From Prolixibacteraceae bacterium (GTDB taxonomy: Bacteria > Bacteroidota > Bacteroidia > Bacteroidales > Prolixibacteraceae): a stretch of 64,000 nt of DNA. The DNA lies in the NCBI GenBank assembly GCA_003506435.1, contig DOAQ01000020.1, forward strand, positions 62,001-126,000. The letters are read 5' to 3'. The position numbers and the translations under genes are program-made. Of the stretch, positions 9,934 to 20,315 are shown in pieces; position 1 is the stretch's first letter; each line of letters begins with the position of its first letter. The notes below the pieces were generated by a model. The model was not told the origin of the DNA. It made no database searches and saw only the letters and a program-made list of their open reading frames with translations.

Positions 9934-12900
9934 ATGACGATGAAAAAACCTTTTAAGAACAGCCTTTTGCAGTTTGCCGTATTCCCGATCTTGTTGTGTT
10001 TATCTGCCTGTATGGTTTTCGTCATGTGCAGGGGGAAGTCTGCGGCAACATCGGAGAACCTTGAAGCCGGGTTTATGACACCGCCTGAAAGCGCCAAACC
10101 GCGTGTATGGTGGCACTGGATGAATGGTAATATCACAAAAGAAGGCATCCGGGCTGATCTTGAGTGGATGAAGCGTGCGGGGTTCGGTGGTTTCCAGAGT
10201 TTCGATGCGGGACTTTATACCCCGCAGGTGGTCGATAAACGTTTAACCTACATGACTCCCGAATGGAAGGAGGCCTTTTCATACGCGACAAGGCTGGGAG
10301 ATTCACTGGGTTTGGAAATGGCCATTGCCGGGTCACCCGGTTGGAGCGAGACTGGTGGACCATGGGTGAAACCTGCACAGGCAATGAAGAAATTTGTTTG
10401 GAGCGAAATTCGGATTGAGGGGGGACATCCCTTTTCCGGAACTCTGCCTAAACCACCAACTACCACCGGCAGATTCCAGAATGACTCTGGTGGAACCAGA
10501 CCTAGTCAATATTGGGACGAGTATGAGGACAAGGGATTTTATGCCGATGATGCTGTCGTAGCTTACCGGGTACCGGAAAATGATATCACGATGGCAGATT
10601 TGAAGCCAAAGATTACATCGAGTGGAGGAGAGTTTGATCTCACTACACTTACAGATGGAGATATTGTAAAATCAATCTTTTTACCATCAGCTCCGTCAAA
10701 CGGCAAATCATGGATACAGTTCGAATTTTCAAAACCTGAAACTTTTCAGTCCGTCACCATGGCAGCAGATGAGGCCGACGGACACGGCACCCAGACGTTT
10801 AAAGTCAGTGATGATGGTCTTCAATTCAGAACAATCGCAGAGATTGAAAAAGATGATCAGGTACCACAGGTTACGGTGACATTTTCACCGGTTACAGCAA
10901 GGTTTTTCCGTGTTGCTTTTACATCACCGGCCACACAAGTCACCGGCGGTGGGATGGAAATCGCAGAGCTAGTGCTGCATCGTACAGCCCGGGTGAACCG
11001 TTTCGAGGCAAAAGCAGGGTTTGCCACGGCAACCGACTTGTATACAGCCTTAACGCCTTCTGTCGATACCGGCGATGCAATCCGTAAGGTGGATGTGGTG
11101 GATCTGACCTCCAGGATGCAGCCTCATGGTAAGCTCAACTGGACACCTCCTGAAGGTAAATGGGCTGTGTTGCGCTTTGGCTATTCGCTCACCGGCAAAA
11201 TGAACCACCCGGCTTCCCCTGAGGCTACCGGTTTGGAAGTTGATAAGCTCAATGCTGAACATGTGAAAGCCTATTTGAACAATTACCTTGACCAGTATCG
11301 GGATGCCACAAACGGATTGATCGGCGAAAAGGGACTGCAATATGTAATCTTTGACAGTTATGAAGCCGGTATTCAGAACTGGACCGATCATATGAAAACT
11401 GAATTCAGAACAAGACGAGGCTATAATATGCTTCCTTGGCTGCCTGTATTAACGGGACATATCGTGGAAAGCGTCCGGGCCAGCGACCGGTTTCTGTGGG
11501 ATTTCCGGAAAACAATTGCAGACCTTATCGCTGAAAATCATTACGGGCAATTAACAGCATTGCTTCATGAACGGAATATGGGGAGTTATGTTGAGGCGCA
11601 CGAATCTGGTCGTGCATTTATCGGTGACGGTATGGAAGTCAAACGCAATGCAGACATACCAATGAGTGCCTTATGGACTCCCAACACATTTGGCGGCAGG
11701 ATAAGTATCCTACACAAAGCCGATATCCGTGAGTCAGCTTCTGTGGCGCACATTTACGGACAAAACATGGTGGCCGCCGAGTCCATGACATCTGACGGCC
11801 CTGCGTGGGGCTGGTCTCCCGAATATTTAAAACCGGTTGCTAATATGGAATTTGCCAGTGGTGTAAACCGGATCGTCCAGTCTGTTTCCGTTCATTCACC
11901 GGATAATGATAAAATACCGGGACTTAGCCTCGAACATTGGGGACCCTGGTTAAACAGACATGAGACCTGGGCTGAACAGGCCGGGCCATGGATCACCTAC
12001 CTGGCCCGCAGTTCCTATATGTTACAGCAGGGAAAATTTGTAGCTGATATCCTTTACTTTTACGGAGAGGATAATAACATTACAGCGCTGTTCGGGAATA
12101 AATTACCCGATATTCCGTCAGGTTATAATTATGACTTTCTGAACAGCGATGCGCTTGTCCGTATCCTTTCGGTGGATCAGCAAGGACATATCGTCACACC
12201 GGGCGGGACGAGCTATCGTTTGCTGGTTCTCGATCCCAACAGTAAATACATGTCTTTGCCGGTGCTGCGCAAAATCAGCGAAATGGTAAAGGCCGGAGCT
12301 GTCGTCGCCGGTGAAAAGCCGGTTGATACACCAAGTTTAAGTGATGATCAGTCCGAGTTCAGAACTCTTGTTGATGAGCTGTGGGCAAACGGAAAAGGTG
12401 AAAATAGCGTAGGCAAAGGGAAAATTTATGCAGGACTTACAATCGCGGAGGCTCTCGCCTGTTTAAAGTTTGTACCCGACTTTGAGTACACCAAGCCGCA
12501 ACCTGATACAGAACTTTTATTTGTTCACCGTAGACTGGATCATATGGATATCTATTGGGTGAACAACCGGAATGACCGCGTGGAAAACATGGAGACAACC
12601 TTTAGGGTAGAGGGAAAAATACCTGAAGTATGGCATCCGGAAACAGGTAAAATTGAAGAGGTTTCTTATCAGATCGCGGATGGGCATACTACAGTTCCAT
12701 TGAGAATGGAACCAAACGATGCTGTGTTCGTTGTTTTCCGTAAAAAGGCCCGAAAGTCATTTTATAAATTGACACAACCGGTTGAAACACGGCTTGCTGT
12801 GATCGATGGCCCATGGAATATCAGTTTCCAAACAAACCGTGGCGCACCTGCACAAGTAGTCTTCGATGAACTCACTTCATGGAGTAAAAATGCCAATCCC

Positions 12901-13281
12901 GGGATAAAATATTTCTCCGGAACCGCGAGCTACACAAAAACCATTCAGGCTTCTCCTGATTGGTTTCGGGAGGGTTCTCAAATCTGGTTAGACCTGGGAT
13001 CGGTAAAAAACCTGGCAGAAGTGGCAGTGAATGGTGAGTCCCTGGGGATTATCTGGAAAAAACCATTCCGGGTAGATGTAACCGATGCGCTGAATGCAGG
13101 CGGGAATACATTGGAAATAAAAGTCACCAACCTTTGGGTCAATAGGCTAATAGGCGATCGGCAACCCGGTATTTCCCATAAGTACACCTACACAACTTTG
13201 GAATTCTATAAGGAGCATTCACCGCTATTGCCCTCGGGGCTGCTGGGTCCCGTGACGATCACAGGTCTGTTTGTGAAATAG
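9934..13281 (+). CDS. GH106-type alpha-L-rhamnosidase
   Basis: This 1115-residue protein starts with a signal/lipoprotein-like segment (alternative ATG at 9940). The mature N-terminus PRVWWHWMNGNITKEGIRADLEWMKRAGFGGFQSFDAG is the characteristic start of the GH106 barrel. Further family-like blocks include YVEAHESGRAFIGDGMEVKRNADIPMSALW and AAESMTSDGPAWGWSPEYLKP. A discoidin-like insert lies around residues 225-350, and a GH2-like sugar-binding sandwich at the end contains VAVNGESLGIIWKKPFRVDV. GH106 enzymes remove alpha-L-rhamnose from pectic rhamnogalacturonans, gums and similar glycans. It starts 2 bp after the DUF4838 stop. Confidence 0.85.
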   Translation: MTMKKPFKNSLLQFAVFPILLCLSACMVFVMCRGKSAATSENLEAGFMTPPESAKPRVWWHWMNGNITKEGIRADLEWMKRAGFGGFQSFDAGLYTPQVVDKRLTYMTPEWKEAFSYATRLGDSLGLEMAIAGSPGWSETGGPWVKPAQAMKKFVWSEIRIEGGHPFSGTLPKPPTTTGRFQNDSGGTRPSQYWDEYEDKGFYADDAVVAYRVPENDITMADLKPKITSSGGEFDLTTLTDGDIVKSIFLPSAPSNGKSWIQFEFSKPETFQSVTMAADEADGHGTQTFKVSDDGLQFRTIAEIEKDDQVPQVTVTFSPVTARFFRVAFTSPATQVTGGGMEIAELVLHRTARVNRFEAKAGFATATDLYTALTPSVDTGDAIRKVDVVDLTSRMQPHGKLNWTPPEGKWAVLRFGYSLTGKMNHPASPEATGLEVDKLNAEHVKAYLNNYLDQYRDATNGLIGEKGLQYVIFDSYEAGIQNWTDHMKTEFRTRRGYNMLPWLPVLTGHIVESVRASDRFLWDFRKTIADLIAENHYGQLTALLHERNMGSYVEAHESGRAFIGDGMEVKRNADIPMSALWTPNTFGGRISILHKADIRESASVAHIYGQNMVAAESMTSDGPAWGWSPEYLKPVANMEFASGVNRIVQSVSVHSPDNDKIPGLSLEHWGPWLNRHETWAEQAGPWITYLARSSYMLQQGKFVADILYFYGEDNNITALFGNKLPDIPSGYNYDFLNSDALVRILSVDQQGHIVTPGGTSYRLLVLDPNSKYMSLPVLRKISEMVKAGAVVAGEKPVDTPSLSDDQSEFRTLVDELWANGKGENSVGKGKIYAGLTIAEALACLKFVPDFEYTKPQPDTELLFVHRRLDHMDIYWVNNRNDRVENMETTFRVEGKIPEVWHPETGKIEEVSYQIADGHTTVPLRMEPNDAVFVVFRKKARKSFYKLTQPVETRLAVIDGPWNISFQTNRGAPAQVVFDELTSWSKNANPGIKYFSGTASYTKTIQASPDWFREGSQIWLDLGSVKNLAEVAVNGESLGIIWKKPFRVDVTDALNAGGNTLEIKVTNLWVNRLIGDRQPGISHKYTYTTLEFYKEHSPLLPSGLLGPVTITGLFVK

Positions 13282-13293
13282 AATATAAAAAAT

Positions 13294-14427
13294 ATGAATT
13301 CAAGAGAAAGGGTTTTAGGGGCATTTAACCAAACAGGTTACGACCGGATTCCGGTCAAACACGAAGGGACACCGGAAATCAACCGGATGATCATACGCCA
13401 TTTCGGGTTGAAAAATATGGAACAGCTTTTACGGGTTGTCGGTGACGACTTCAGGTATGTTGAACCGGTTTATATAGGGCCGGAACTGCATAAATTTCCT
13501 GATGGCAGTGTAGAAGGCTACTGGGGCGAACATTACAAGTATGCCGAATTTGAAGGAGGAAAATACCTGGAAGCCAGTTACCTGCCATTTGCAAATATCC
13601 AGTCACTTGATGATTTGGATAAGTCTCACTTTCCAAAAGCAGATTGGTTCGATTATTCAACCATCAGACAGCAATGCCAAAAAATTGCGGACCAGGGGTA
13701 TGCCGTTTGTTTTGGTACCGCAGGAGACATGGATTTTATTAACAGCATTGCCCGTGTCAGGGGAACCGAGCAGGTTTTGATTGATCTGATAACTGATGAC
13801 CCGGTTTATTTGGAAATAATGGATGCCCGTTTTCGATTTTATTACGATATGCACGAAAGGGTATTGCAGACTGGCGACGGATTAATTGATTTCACCCATA
13901 TTGGAGAGGATTTGGGTACCCAGAATTCACAAGTAATTGACTTTGAAATTTTTGACAAACATTTTGCAGGAAAGTTTAAAGAATATTTTGAAATGGCCCA
14001 CCGCTACGGAGCAAGGACCATGATGCATATGTGCGGCTGCGTCAGGGCATTTTTACCGCGTTTAATTTCGTTGGGTCTGGATGTTTACGATGTGGTACAA
14101 CCGACAGTTCCGGAAATGGATATTGCGGTATTACAAAAAGACTTCGGTGACAGAATCACCTTTTGCGGAAGTGTCTGCGTTCAGAGTACGATGGCCTTCG
14201 GAGATGTGGCCGATGTAACGAAAGAAGTGGAGCGCCGGAAAAGGCTTTTTCCGAAAGGCGGACTTTTTCTGGGGCCTTCCCATGCCATTCAGGTAGGAAC
14301 TCCCCTTGAAAACATTCTGGCCTTATACCGTTCGGCGGGAAGTTTAGCGGAAAAGATTGACGATTCGATTCTCTCTGTCAAAGAAGGTAAAGATGCAGAG
14401 GAGATCAACCTGTCGAAACTTTTTTAA
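13294..14427 (+). CDS. UroD/MtaA-superfamily protein (putative corrinoid methyltransferase), copy 1
   Basis: This is a cytoplasmic protein of 377 residues with no signal peptide. It begins MNSRERVLGAFNQTGYDRIPV, the usual start of uroporphyrinogen-decarboxylase-like proteins. The zinc-site pattern of MtaA-type methyltransferases appears as HMCG (H245, C247), with candidate third ligands C291 or C295 (FCGSVC). The C-terminal GPSHAIQVGTPLENILALY block is typical of the subgroup. It lacks neighbours of haem synthesis, so true uroporphyrinogen decarboxylation is unlikely. It starts 12 bp after the rhamnosidase gene. A methyl-transfer role on a methylated sugar or aglycone is an inference; no corrinoid protein is seen in the window. 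Confidence 0.75.
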   Translation: MNSRERVLGAFNQTGYDRIPVKHEGTPEINRMIIRHFGLKNMEQLLRVVGDDFRYVEPVYIGPELHKFPDGSVEGYWGEHYKYAEFEGGKYLEASYLPFANIQSLDDLDKSHFPKADWFDYSTIRQQCQKIADQGYAVCFGTAGDMDFINSIARVRGTEQVLIDLITDDPVYLEIMDARFRFYYDMHERVLQTGDGLIDFTHIGEDLGTQNSQVIDFEIFDKHFAGKFKEYFEMAHRYGARTMMHMCGCVRAFLPRLISLGLDVYDVVQPTVPEMDIAVLQKDFGDRITFCGSVCVQSTMAFGDVADVTKEVERRKRLFPKGGLFLGPSHAIQVGTPLENILALYRSAGSLAEKIDDSILSVKEGKDAEEINLSKLF

Positions 14428-14570
14428 CTATTTGTTCCAAATGATGGATGTCTATGAAATATTCAAAGAAAAAATAAAAAGATCAATTTTTTTCGGGAAG
14501 GAATATCCGGACAAACCGGAGTCAGATCGCTGTTACTTAATAAAATTTTTCACTTTCACTTCCAATAAAA

Positions 14571-17231
14571 ATGAAAAAACTAATTCTTTTTCTTTTTGTA
14601 TTTACCGGGTTAATGGATTCAACGGCCATTCCGTTTCAGAATGACTTACGGTTAGATTCCGGGAAGCACGTTTTCTGCAGGCAACGACAGTTATCCGATG
14701 CCAGTCCGGCAGAAGTTCCGGGCATGAATCAGTATAATCTTTCCGGAATATGGAAAGTAACGTGGAATGATGGGAATCACGGTCCGAATCATGTTGATGC
14801 GTTCTCCATGATGGATCCTTTAAATGACACGCTCCGTTATCTGGATGTTGACGTTCCCATGGATTTGATCGTAGCCATGCAAAAAAAAGGAATGATTGGC
14901 GACCTGAATTATGGTACAAATTATTTATCTGCACGATGGGTAAGTGAACAATACTGGCAATATTACAAACAATTTAATGCCCCGAAAGAAGCTTTAAATA
15001 AACCGGTATGGTTGAAGTTTGACAGGCTCGATTATTCCGCGAGGATTTACCTGAACGGTCAACTTATCGGGAACCATGAAAATGCTTTTATTCCTTGCCT
15101 TATTGATATTTCAGGAAAACTAAAAGAAGGAAATAATATTCTGACAGTTGGCATTGAAAGCGGGCTGTATAACGTTGCAGATAAAAATCTGACCAATTAT
15201 AATAGTTCGCTTAATGTTCATCTTAACAAACGACACTGGATACGTAAGCCTCAGTACCAGTTCTCGTGGGACTGGAATCCACAATTGATCAACGTCGGTA
15301 TTACCGGGAATGTTTCGCTGATTTGGAGGGATGAAGCCAGATTAGATAATATTGTGCCCTGGATAAAGATATCGGATGATTTGTTGTCAGCAGATATTGA
15401 AATTAGAGCATTCATCGAAGGGGGAAAAGATACAAGCTCTCTTACTCTGGAGGCAACCTTGGTTGAAACGGATCAGCGGGTTTTGTCGCAAATAAAAGTA
15501 GCAGAAGGAGTTAACCCTTTCAAGCTAAAAATGAGGGTTAACAAGCCTAATCTGTGGTGGCCTGCAGGACAAGGTGACCAAAATTTATATACGCTGAAAG
15601 TTGATATAAAATCAGATGGCAAAGTGATAGATTCCGGTTTCAGGAAAATTGGATTCAGGAAAATAGAGGTTGACCGATCACGGCATCCGGTTAAGGGGAA
15701 TTTCTTTACAATAAAAGTTAATAATCGGCCTGTTTTCATGAAAGGAGGGAACTGGGTGCCACCAGATATGATTTACAGCAATATCGAAGTTAAACAGCTC
15801 GAAAAGCTGGTAGATATGGACGTTAAGGCAAATTTCAATATTCTTCGTATCTGGGGAGGAGGTCTTTTTGCCGGTAATGATTTGCTCCGATTATGCGATG
15901 AGAAGGGACTTGTTGTATGGCACGACTTCTTGTTTGCTTGCTCTAAATATCCTGGTGATGACGTTGATTTCTATAATAACGTAAAGGAAGAAGTAAACTG
16001 GGCAGTCCGTGAATTTGCCTATCATCCTTCCCTAATTATATGGTGTGGCAATAATGAGATAGAATGGGGCACATGGGCATGGGGTTTTACAAATACAGGA
16101 AAAGTAGCTCCGGATTATTTCATTTACCATCATCTGATGCCAATTATAATGAAAGAAGAAGATCCATATCGTTTATATTGGCCAAGTTCGCCTTATTCAG
16201 AAAATTTGGAATTTCCCAATAGCCCCTATACCGGCGATCAGCATCCCTGGGATGTTTCGTTAGGGAAAGATAGCACCAGCTTTTGGGCTTATAGAAAATA
16301 TGTTGACCGTTTTCCAAACGAGGGCGGAGTTCTTGGCGCCAGTTCCCCGGCTACCCTGCGTCAGTTTTTGCCTGCCGGCGAACAGTTCATTCGCTCTTTC
16401 TCGTGGGATTTGCACGATAATCTGGTGAATTTCTGGAACGATAAAAAAGGTATAACATATCGATTTGTGGAGGACTGGCTTGGCAAAGACTATACGAAAA
16501 TGAGTTTTGATGATTACGTATTTGCCAGCGCATTACTTCAGTCAGAAGGATTGTCAGAATACATAAATAATTATCACAGAAGAATGTACAGTAGTTCAGG
16601 CACTATATTTTGGATGTATAATGATTCGTGGCCGGTTACTCACGGCTGGACAATCGTAGATTATTACCTCCGGAAGAAACTTGCATACCATCCGGTAAGA
16701 AGGGCATTTGAACAAATTTGTGTTGTAGTGGCAGAGGAAGGTTCGAAAATTAATATCTATGGGATAAACGAAAGACAGAAACCATGGACTGGTAAACTTC
16801 AATATGGGTTGTTCGGGATAAATGGTAAATATGCTGTTAATGAGCAGAAAAACATCTTATTACCCCCGAATTCATCGACGATAATCGCTTCTTTTGAAAA
16901 AAAAGTTTTTGAAGAAGCAGGAATTAAGGATCATGGAGCATTTGCCATATTGAAAGACAAAGCAACAATTATCTCGCAACACCGGTTGTTTCTGACGAGA
17001 TTTAAAGATCTTGAGCTATCAAAACCTCAGGTTTCGATCAGGCAAGACGACGATAAAGCTACCATTAGTTCCCCTTCTTTTGTCTGGGGGCTTTGCCTCG
17101 ATGTTGATGGAGAATCAGATATTTCCGACAACTGTTTTGACCTTCTTCCTGATATTTCATATGTGGTTAATTGCCCAAAGGGAGCTAAAATAGAAGTAAA
17201 AATGACTGGTAATGATTTGATGAACAGATGA
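14571..17231 (+). CDS. GH2 beta-mannosidase
   Basis: An 886-residue exported GH2 enzyme. The order is signal peptide, sugar-binding jelly roll (LKFDRLDYSARIYLNGQLIGNHENAFIP), immunoglobulin-like domain, TIM barrel and C-terminal sandwich domains. The barrel contains FNILRIWGGGLF and WCGNNEIEWG with acid/base E496. The nucleophile is probably E584 in RFPNEGG, which aligns with the FxSE motif of beta-mannosidases. The GGN/WVPPD stretch near residue 395 is also typical. It should release terminal beta-mannose from oligosaccharides. The stop overlaps the start of the second UroD-like gene (ATGA), so the two are translationally coupled. Confidence 0.85.
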   Translation: MKKLILFLFVFTGLMDSTAIPFQNDLRLDSGKHVFCRQRQLSDASPAEVPGMNQYNLSGIWKVTWNDGNHGPNHVDAFSMMDPLNDTLRYLDVDVPMDLIVAMQKKGMIGDLNYGTNYLSARWVSEQYWQYYKQFNAPKEALNKPVWLKFDRLDYSARIYLNGQLIGNHENAFIPCLIDISGKLKEGNNILTVGIESGLYNVADKNLTNYNSSLNVHLNKRHWIRKPQYQFSWDWNPQLINVGITGNVSLIWRDEARLDNIVPWIKISDDLLSADIEIRAFIEGGKDTSSLTLEATLVETDQRVLSQIKVAEGVNPFKLKMRVNKPNLWWPAGQGDQNLYTLKVDIKSDGKVIDSGFRKIGFRKIEVDRSRHPVKGNFFTIKVNNRPVFMKGGNWVPPDMIYSNIEVKQLEKLVDMDVKANFNILRIWGGGLFAGNDLLRLCDEKGLVVWHDFLFACSKYPGDDVDFYNNVKEEVNWAVREFAYHPSLIIWCGNNEIEWGTWAWGFTNTGKVAPDYFIYHHLMPIIMKEEDPYRLYWPSSPYSENLEFPNSPYTGDQHPWDVSLGKDSTSFWAYRKYVDRFPNEGGVLGASSPATLRQFLPAGEQFIRSFSWDLHDNLVNFWNDKKGITYRFVEDWLGKDYTKMSFDDYVFASALLQSEGLSEYINNYHRRMYSSSGTIFWMYNDSWPVTHGWTIVDYYLRKKLAYHPVRRAFEQICVVVAEEGSKINIYGINERQKPWTGKLQYGLFGINGKYAVNEQKNILLPPNSSTIIASFEKKVFEEAGIKDHGAFAILKDKATIISQHRLFLTRFKDLELSKPQVSIRQDDDKATISSPSFVWGLCLDVDGESDISDNCFDLLPDISYVVNCPKGAKIEVKMTGNDLMNR

Positions 17232-18301
17232 AATGTATCAAAAAGACAATGAAATTTGAACCTGATTATACGAATCTTCTTCAGGTTCTGAATAATCAAA
17301 GATCGGATCGTTTGTCGTTGTACGAACATCATATTGACGCACCGTTTATTTCGAAAGCACTGGGTGAAAAAATTTCATCTGAAGGATTAACAGCCAGTGA
17401 ATTGGAAGGATACTACCGAAAATTGATCGGATTTTGGAAAGATATGACTTATGACGGCTTTGATTTTGAAGCGGCAATATGTGATATCCTGCCGGGACAT
17501 GGAGCTATTATGGGAGGAATGGCAGGCCCAATTCAAACCAGGGAAGACTTTGAGAAATACCCTTGGGAAAACATCCCCGAAATATTTTGGAAAAATTACA
17601 CCCCCCATTTTGAAGCAATCCGGAAAATCTTGCCTGCCGGGATGAAAGCTTATGGAGGCTGCGGGTACGGTATTTTTGAAGCAAGTCAGGATTTGGTGGG
17701 ATACGAATACTTATGTATTATGCAGTGTATGGATCCCGATTTGTTCGCTGATCTGTTCCTCCGGATTGGTGATCTTTGGGTAGAATTATGGCAAGGAGTT
17801 ATCGAACGATATTCTGACATATTTGTCTTTTTCAGGATGGGCGATGATCTGGGGCATAAAACTTCTACGTTACTCGACACGGATATTATCCGTAAGCATA
17901 TTTTCCCACAGTATAAACGCGTTATCGAATTGGTACACTGGTCTAGTAAAAAGTTTTTGCTACATTCATGCGGGAATATCTTCCCTTTAATGGAAGATAT
18001 CATCAATTTAGGTATTGATGCCAAGCATTCCAATGAAGACCAGATTGCCCCTTTCGATAACTGGATTGAGAAATATAACAACAGAATTGGATTGTTCGGA
18101 GGGTTCGACCTGAATTTGCTGGTATTGGAAAAATCTGAAACAGTATTTCATACAATCGTTGAACAGGGAACACTCTATCGAAAGATTGCAAACGGGTACG
18201 GGTTGGGTTCCGGGAATTCAATCCCCGGCTACATTCCTGTTGACAATTTTTTTGCAATGGTCGAAGCTGTTAAAACGATAAGAAAAAATGAAGAGAATTA
18301 A
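17228..18301 (+). CDS. UroD/MtaA-superfamily protein, copy 2
   Basis: A 357-residue cytoplasmic protein, a distant paralog of the gene at 13294. It keeps the HSCGN motif (H246, C248) but has no cysteine at the position of the third zinc ligand: the corresponding strand reads LFGGFDLN. The start ATG overlaps the upstream TGA; a second ATG at 17249 is possible. The pairing of two divergent members in one glycan cluster suggests complementary roles, for example a methyl donor half and acceptor half, or a methyltransferase and a pseudo-enzyme. Function is not established. Confidence 0.7.
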   Translation: MKCIKKTMKFEPDYTNLLQVLNNQRSDRLSLYEHHIDAPFISKALGEKISSEGLTASELEGYYRKLIGFWKDMTYDGFDFEAAICDILPGHGAIMGGMAGPIQTREDFEKYPWENIPEIFWKNYTPHFEAIRKILPAGMKAYGGCGYGIFEASQDLVGYEYLCIMQCMDPDLFADLFLRIGDLWVELWQGVIERYSDIFVFFRMGDDLGHKTSTLLDTDIIRKHIFPQYKRVIELVHWSSKKFLLHSCGNIFPLMEDIINLGIDAKHSNEDQIAPFDNWIEKYNNRIGLFGGFDLNLLVLEKSETVFHTIVEQGTLYRKIANGYGLGSGNSIPGYIPVDNFFAMVEAVKTIRKNEEN

Positions 18302-18337
18302 TAAAATACATTAGATTTTCAGTTTAAAACTCAAAAA

Positions 18338-19915
18338 ATGCTAATACAATTAACTATGAATTCAAGAACCATCAACCATTTCCGATCCTTCAGACTTTTA
18401 ATCTTTTTTGCAATATTCAGTTCTTCTGCATTTTCCCAGAAACAGGAAATTTCTTGGGGCGATCAGGGAAACGGCACTTACATCAACCCGATATTGAATG
18501 CCGATTATTCTGATCCCGATGCAATTCGCGTGGGAGATGATTATTACATGGTCTGTTCAGAATTCCATTTTATGGGTATGCCGGTGCTCCATTCAAAAGA
18601 CCTGGTCAACTGGACTATCATCGGTCAGATTTACCATGAGTTTAGATTTGCCCCTGAATTTGATACCAACGACCGCTATGCAGGCGGAAGCTGGGCCCCG
18701 TCTATTCGCTATCACGACAAAAAGTTCTGGGTTTATTTTTGTACTCCCGACGAAGGACTTTTTATGACTACGGCCGAAAAACCGGAGGGTCCCTGGGAAC
18801 CTCTGACGCAGGTTGTAGAAATTCCCAAATGGGAAGATCCGTGTCCATTCTGGGATGACAACGGGCAGGGCTATCTGGCCCGAAGTATTTGGGGAGCAGG
18901 TCCTATTATCGTACATAAATTAAGTCCCGATGGTAAAAAACTGATGGATGATGGCGTTACTGTGTATACAGGTCCTGTAGCAGAAGGTCCCAAACCCTTT
19001 AAACGAAATGGTTATTATTACATTAGTCTGCCCGAAGGTGGTGTTGGCGAAGGCTGGCAAACCATTCTGCGCTCTAAAAATATTTATGGTCCTTACGAAA
19101 AAAAAGTAGTTCTTGAAACCGGTTCAACCCACATTAATGGGCCTCATCAGGGTGCTTTGGTCGATACTCCGGACGGGGAATGGTGGTTTTTGCATTTTCA
19201 GTTGTATCCGCCACTGGGAAGGGTTGTTCATCTGCAACCGGCATGGTGGAAGGAAGACTGGCCGGTAATAGGGGTGGACATCGACCGGAATGGCATTGGT
19301 GAACCTGTTTATTCCTGGCAGAATCCGTATAAAAATACAACGGTTGCCAAACCCCAGGCAACAGATGATTTTGACTCCCCGAAACCCGGATTACAATGGG
19401 CCTGGAACCATAATCCGGTTGATAAAGCCTGGTCGTTGACTGAAAACCCAGGAAAACTAACCCTTCATGCCCTTCATGCCGATAACTTTCTGAAAGCACA
19501 GAATACACTTACCCAGAAAATCATGGGATACAACGGTGAAACCATTGTTTTACTGGATGGGAAAAAGATGAAAGAAGGACAGAAAGCCGGACTTTGCGTT
19601 ATGGGAAAGGACTACGCGCTCGTAGGATTGAAAAAGCAGGATGGGAAATTCTACCTTTTCACCGATGTAAATGGAACCCAAAATGAAACAAAGATTGCTG
19701 CCTCCTATATCTGGCTAAAAGTAAGGATCACTTCAGAAAAAAATCAAAACCAGTTCAGCTACAGCTCCAACGATAAACAGTTTATCCCTGTTGGCGACAA
19801 TTTCGAGGTACTCTATGGACACTGGAAAGGTCCCCGGATCGGCCTTTACAGTTTTAACGAGACGGAAGAGGGAGGGATAGCTGTTTTTGATTCTTTCCGA
19901 TATGGGTTTAATTAA
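18338..19915 (+). CDS. GH43 family glycoside hydrolase (xylosidase/arabinofuranosidase-like)
   Basis: A signal peptide (…FFAIFSSSAFSQ) is followed by a five-blade propeller beginning GTYINPILNADYSDPDAIRV. The three GH43 acidic residues are visible: D59 in SDPD, D167 in WEDPCPF, and E216 in VAEGPKPF. Residues about 340-525 form the DUF1349/beta-xylosidase C-terminal sandwich common in GH43_12-like enzymes. It probably removes arabinofuranose or xylose from side chains. ATG 18356 is an alternative start. It is the last gene of the run, followed by a strong terminator. Confidence 0.85.
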   Translation: MLIQLTMNSRTINHFRSFRLLIFFAIFSSSAFSQKQEISWGDQGNGTYINPILNADYSDPDAIRVGDDYYMVCSEFHFMGMPVLHSKDLVNWTIIGQIYHEFRFAPEFDTNDRYAGGSWAPSIRYHDKKFWVYFCTPDEGLFMTTAEKPEGPWEPLTQVVEIPKWEDPCPFWDDNGQGYLARSIWGAGPIIVHKLSPDGKKLMDDGVTVYTGPVAEGPKPFKRNGYYYISLPEGGVGEGWQTILRSKNIYGPYEKKVVLETGSTHINGPHQGALVDTPDGEWWFLHFQLYPPLGRVVHLQPAWWKEDWPVIGVDIDRNGIGEPVYSWQNPYKNTTVAKPQATDDFDSPKPGLQWAWNHNPVDKAWSLTENPGKLTLHALHADNFLKAQNTLTQKIMGYNGETIVLLDGKKMKEGQKAGLCVMGKDYALVGLKKQDGKFYLFTDVNGTQNETKIAASYIWLKVRITSEKNQNQFSYSSNDKQFIPVGDNFEVLYGHWKGPRIGLYSFNETEEGGIAVFDSFRYGFN

Positions 19916-19972
19916 ATTCCTATCAAACACTATTACAGCATCGGAGATGTCCTGTCAGGCAGTACAACCCAC

Positions 19973-20005
19973 AAAAACGCAGTAATGAAAATTGCTGCGT
20001 TTTTT
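19973..20005 (+). terminator. Rho-independent terminator after GH43
   Basis: A perfect 10-bp inverted repeat (aaaaacgcag at 19973-19982, ctgcgttttt at 19995-20004) with a 12-nt loop runs straight into a T tract. It ends the region 1 transcription unit. Confidence 0.85.
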
Positions 20006-20315
20006 ATAAATGTCGCTTAAATTCCTGGCAAGAACGAAACTGTTCTGTAACTACACCTGACGATTTAAATCCGACCAAAGAGAAGTCCTGCTTTAGTAAA
20101 GCCAGCACAACTTTTAAATTTTTTCTTCGTATTTTTCGCTATGGGAAGATATTTATATATCAGAAATTACAGTGTAATTCTTTGAATATAAACAATTAAC
20201 GCACAAATATTGTTTGTATGATTTTAGGTAGGTGAGAATCGGACTATATATAATTCATATCTGAATACGTTTATAATAACTGGCATTGATTGGTCAGATA
20301 ACTTTATACCCGGAA
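20006..20315. other. AT-rich intergenic region before the sigma-receptor gene
   Basis: About 300 bp with no gene. It must contain the promoter of the sigma/receptor gene, but no convincing TAnnTTTG box at proper spacing was found; a near match (TACGTTTA) lies about 50 bp before the start. No repeat or RNA gene was recognised. Confidence 0.5.
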
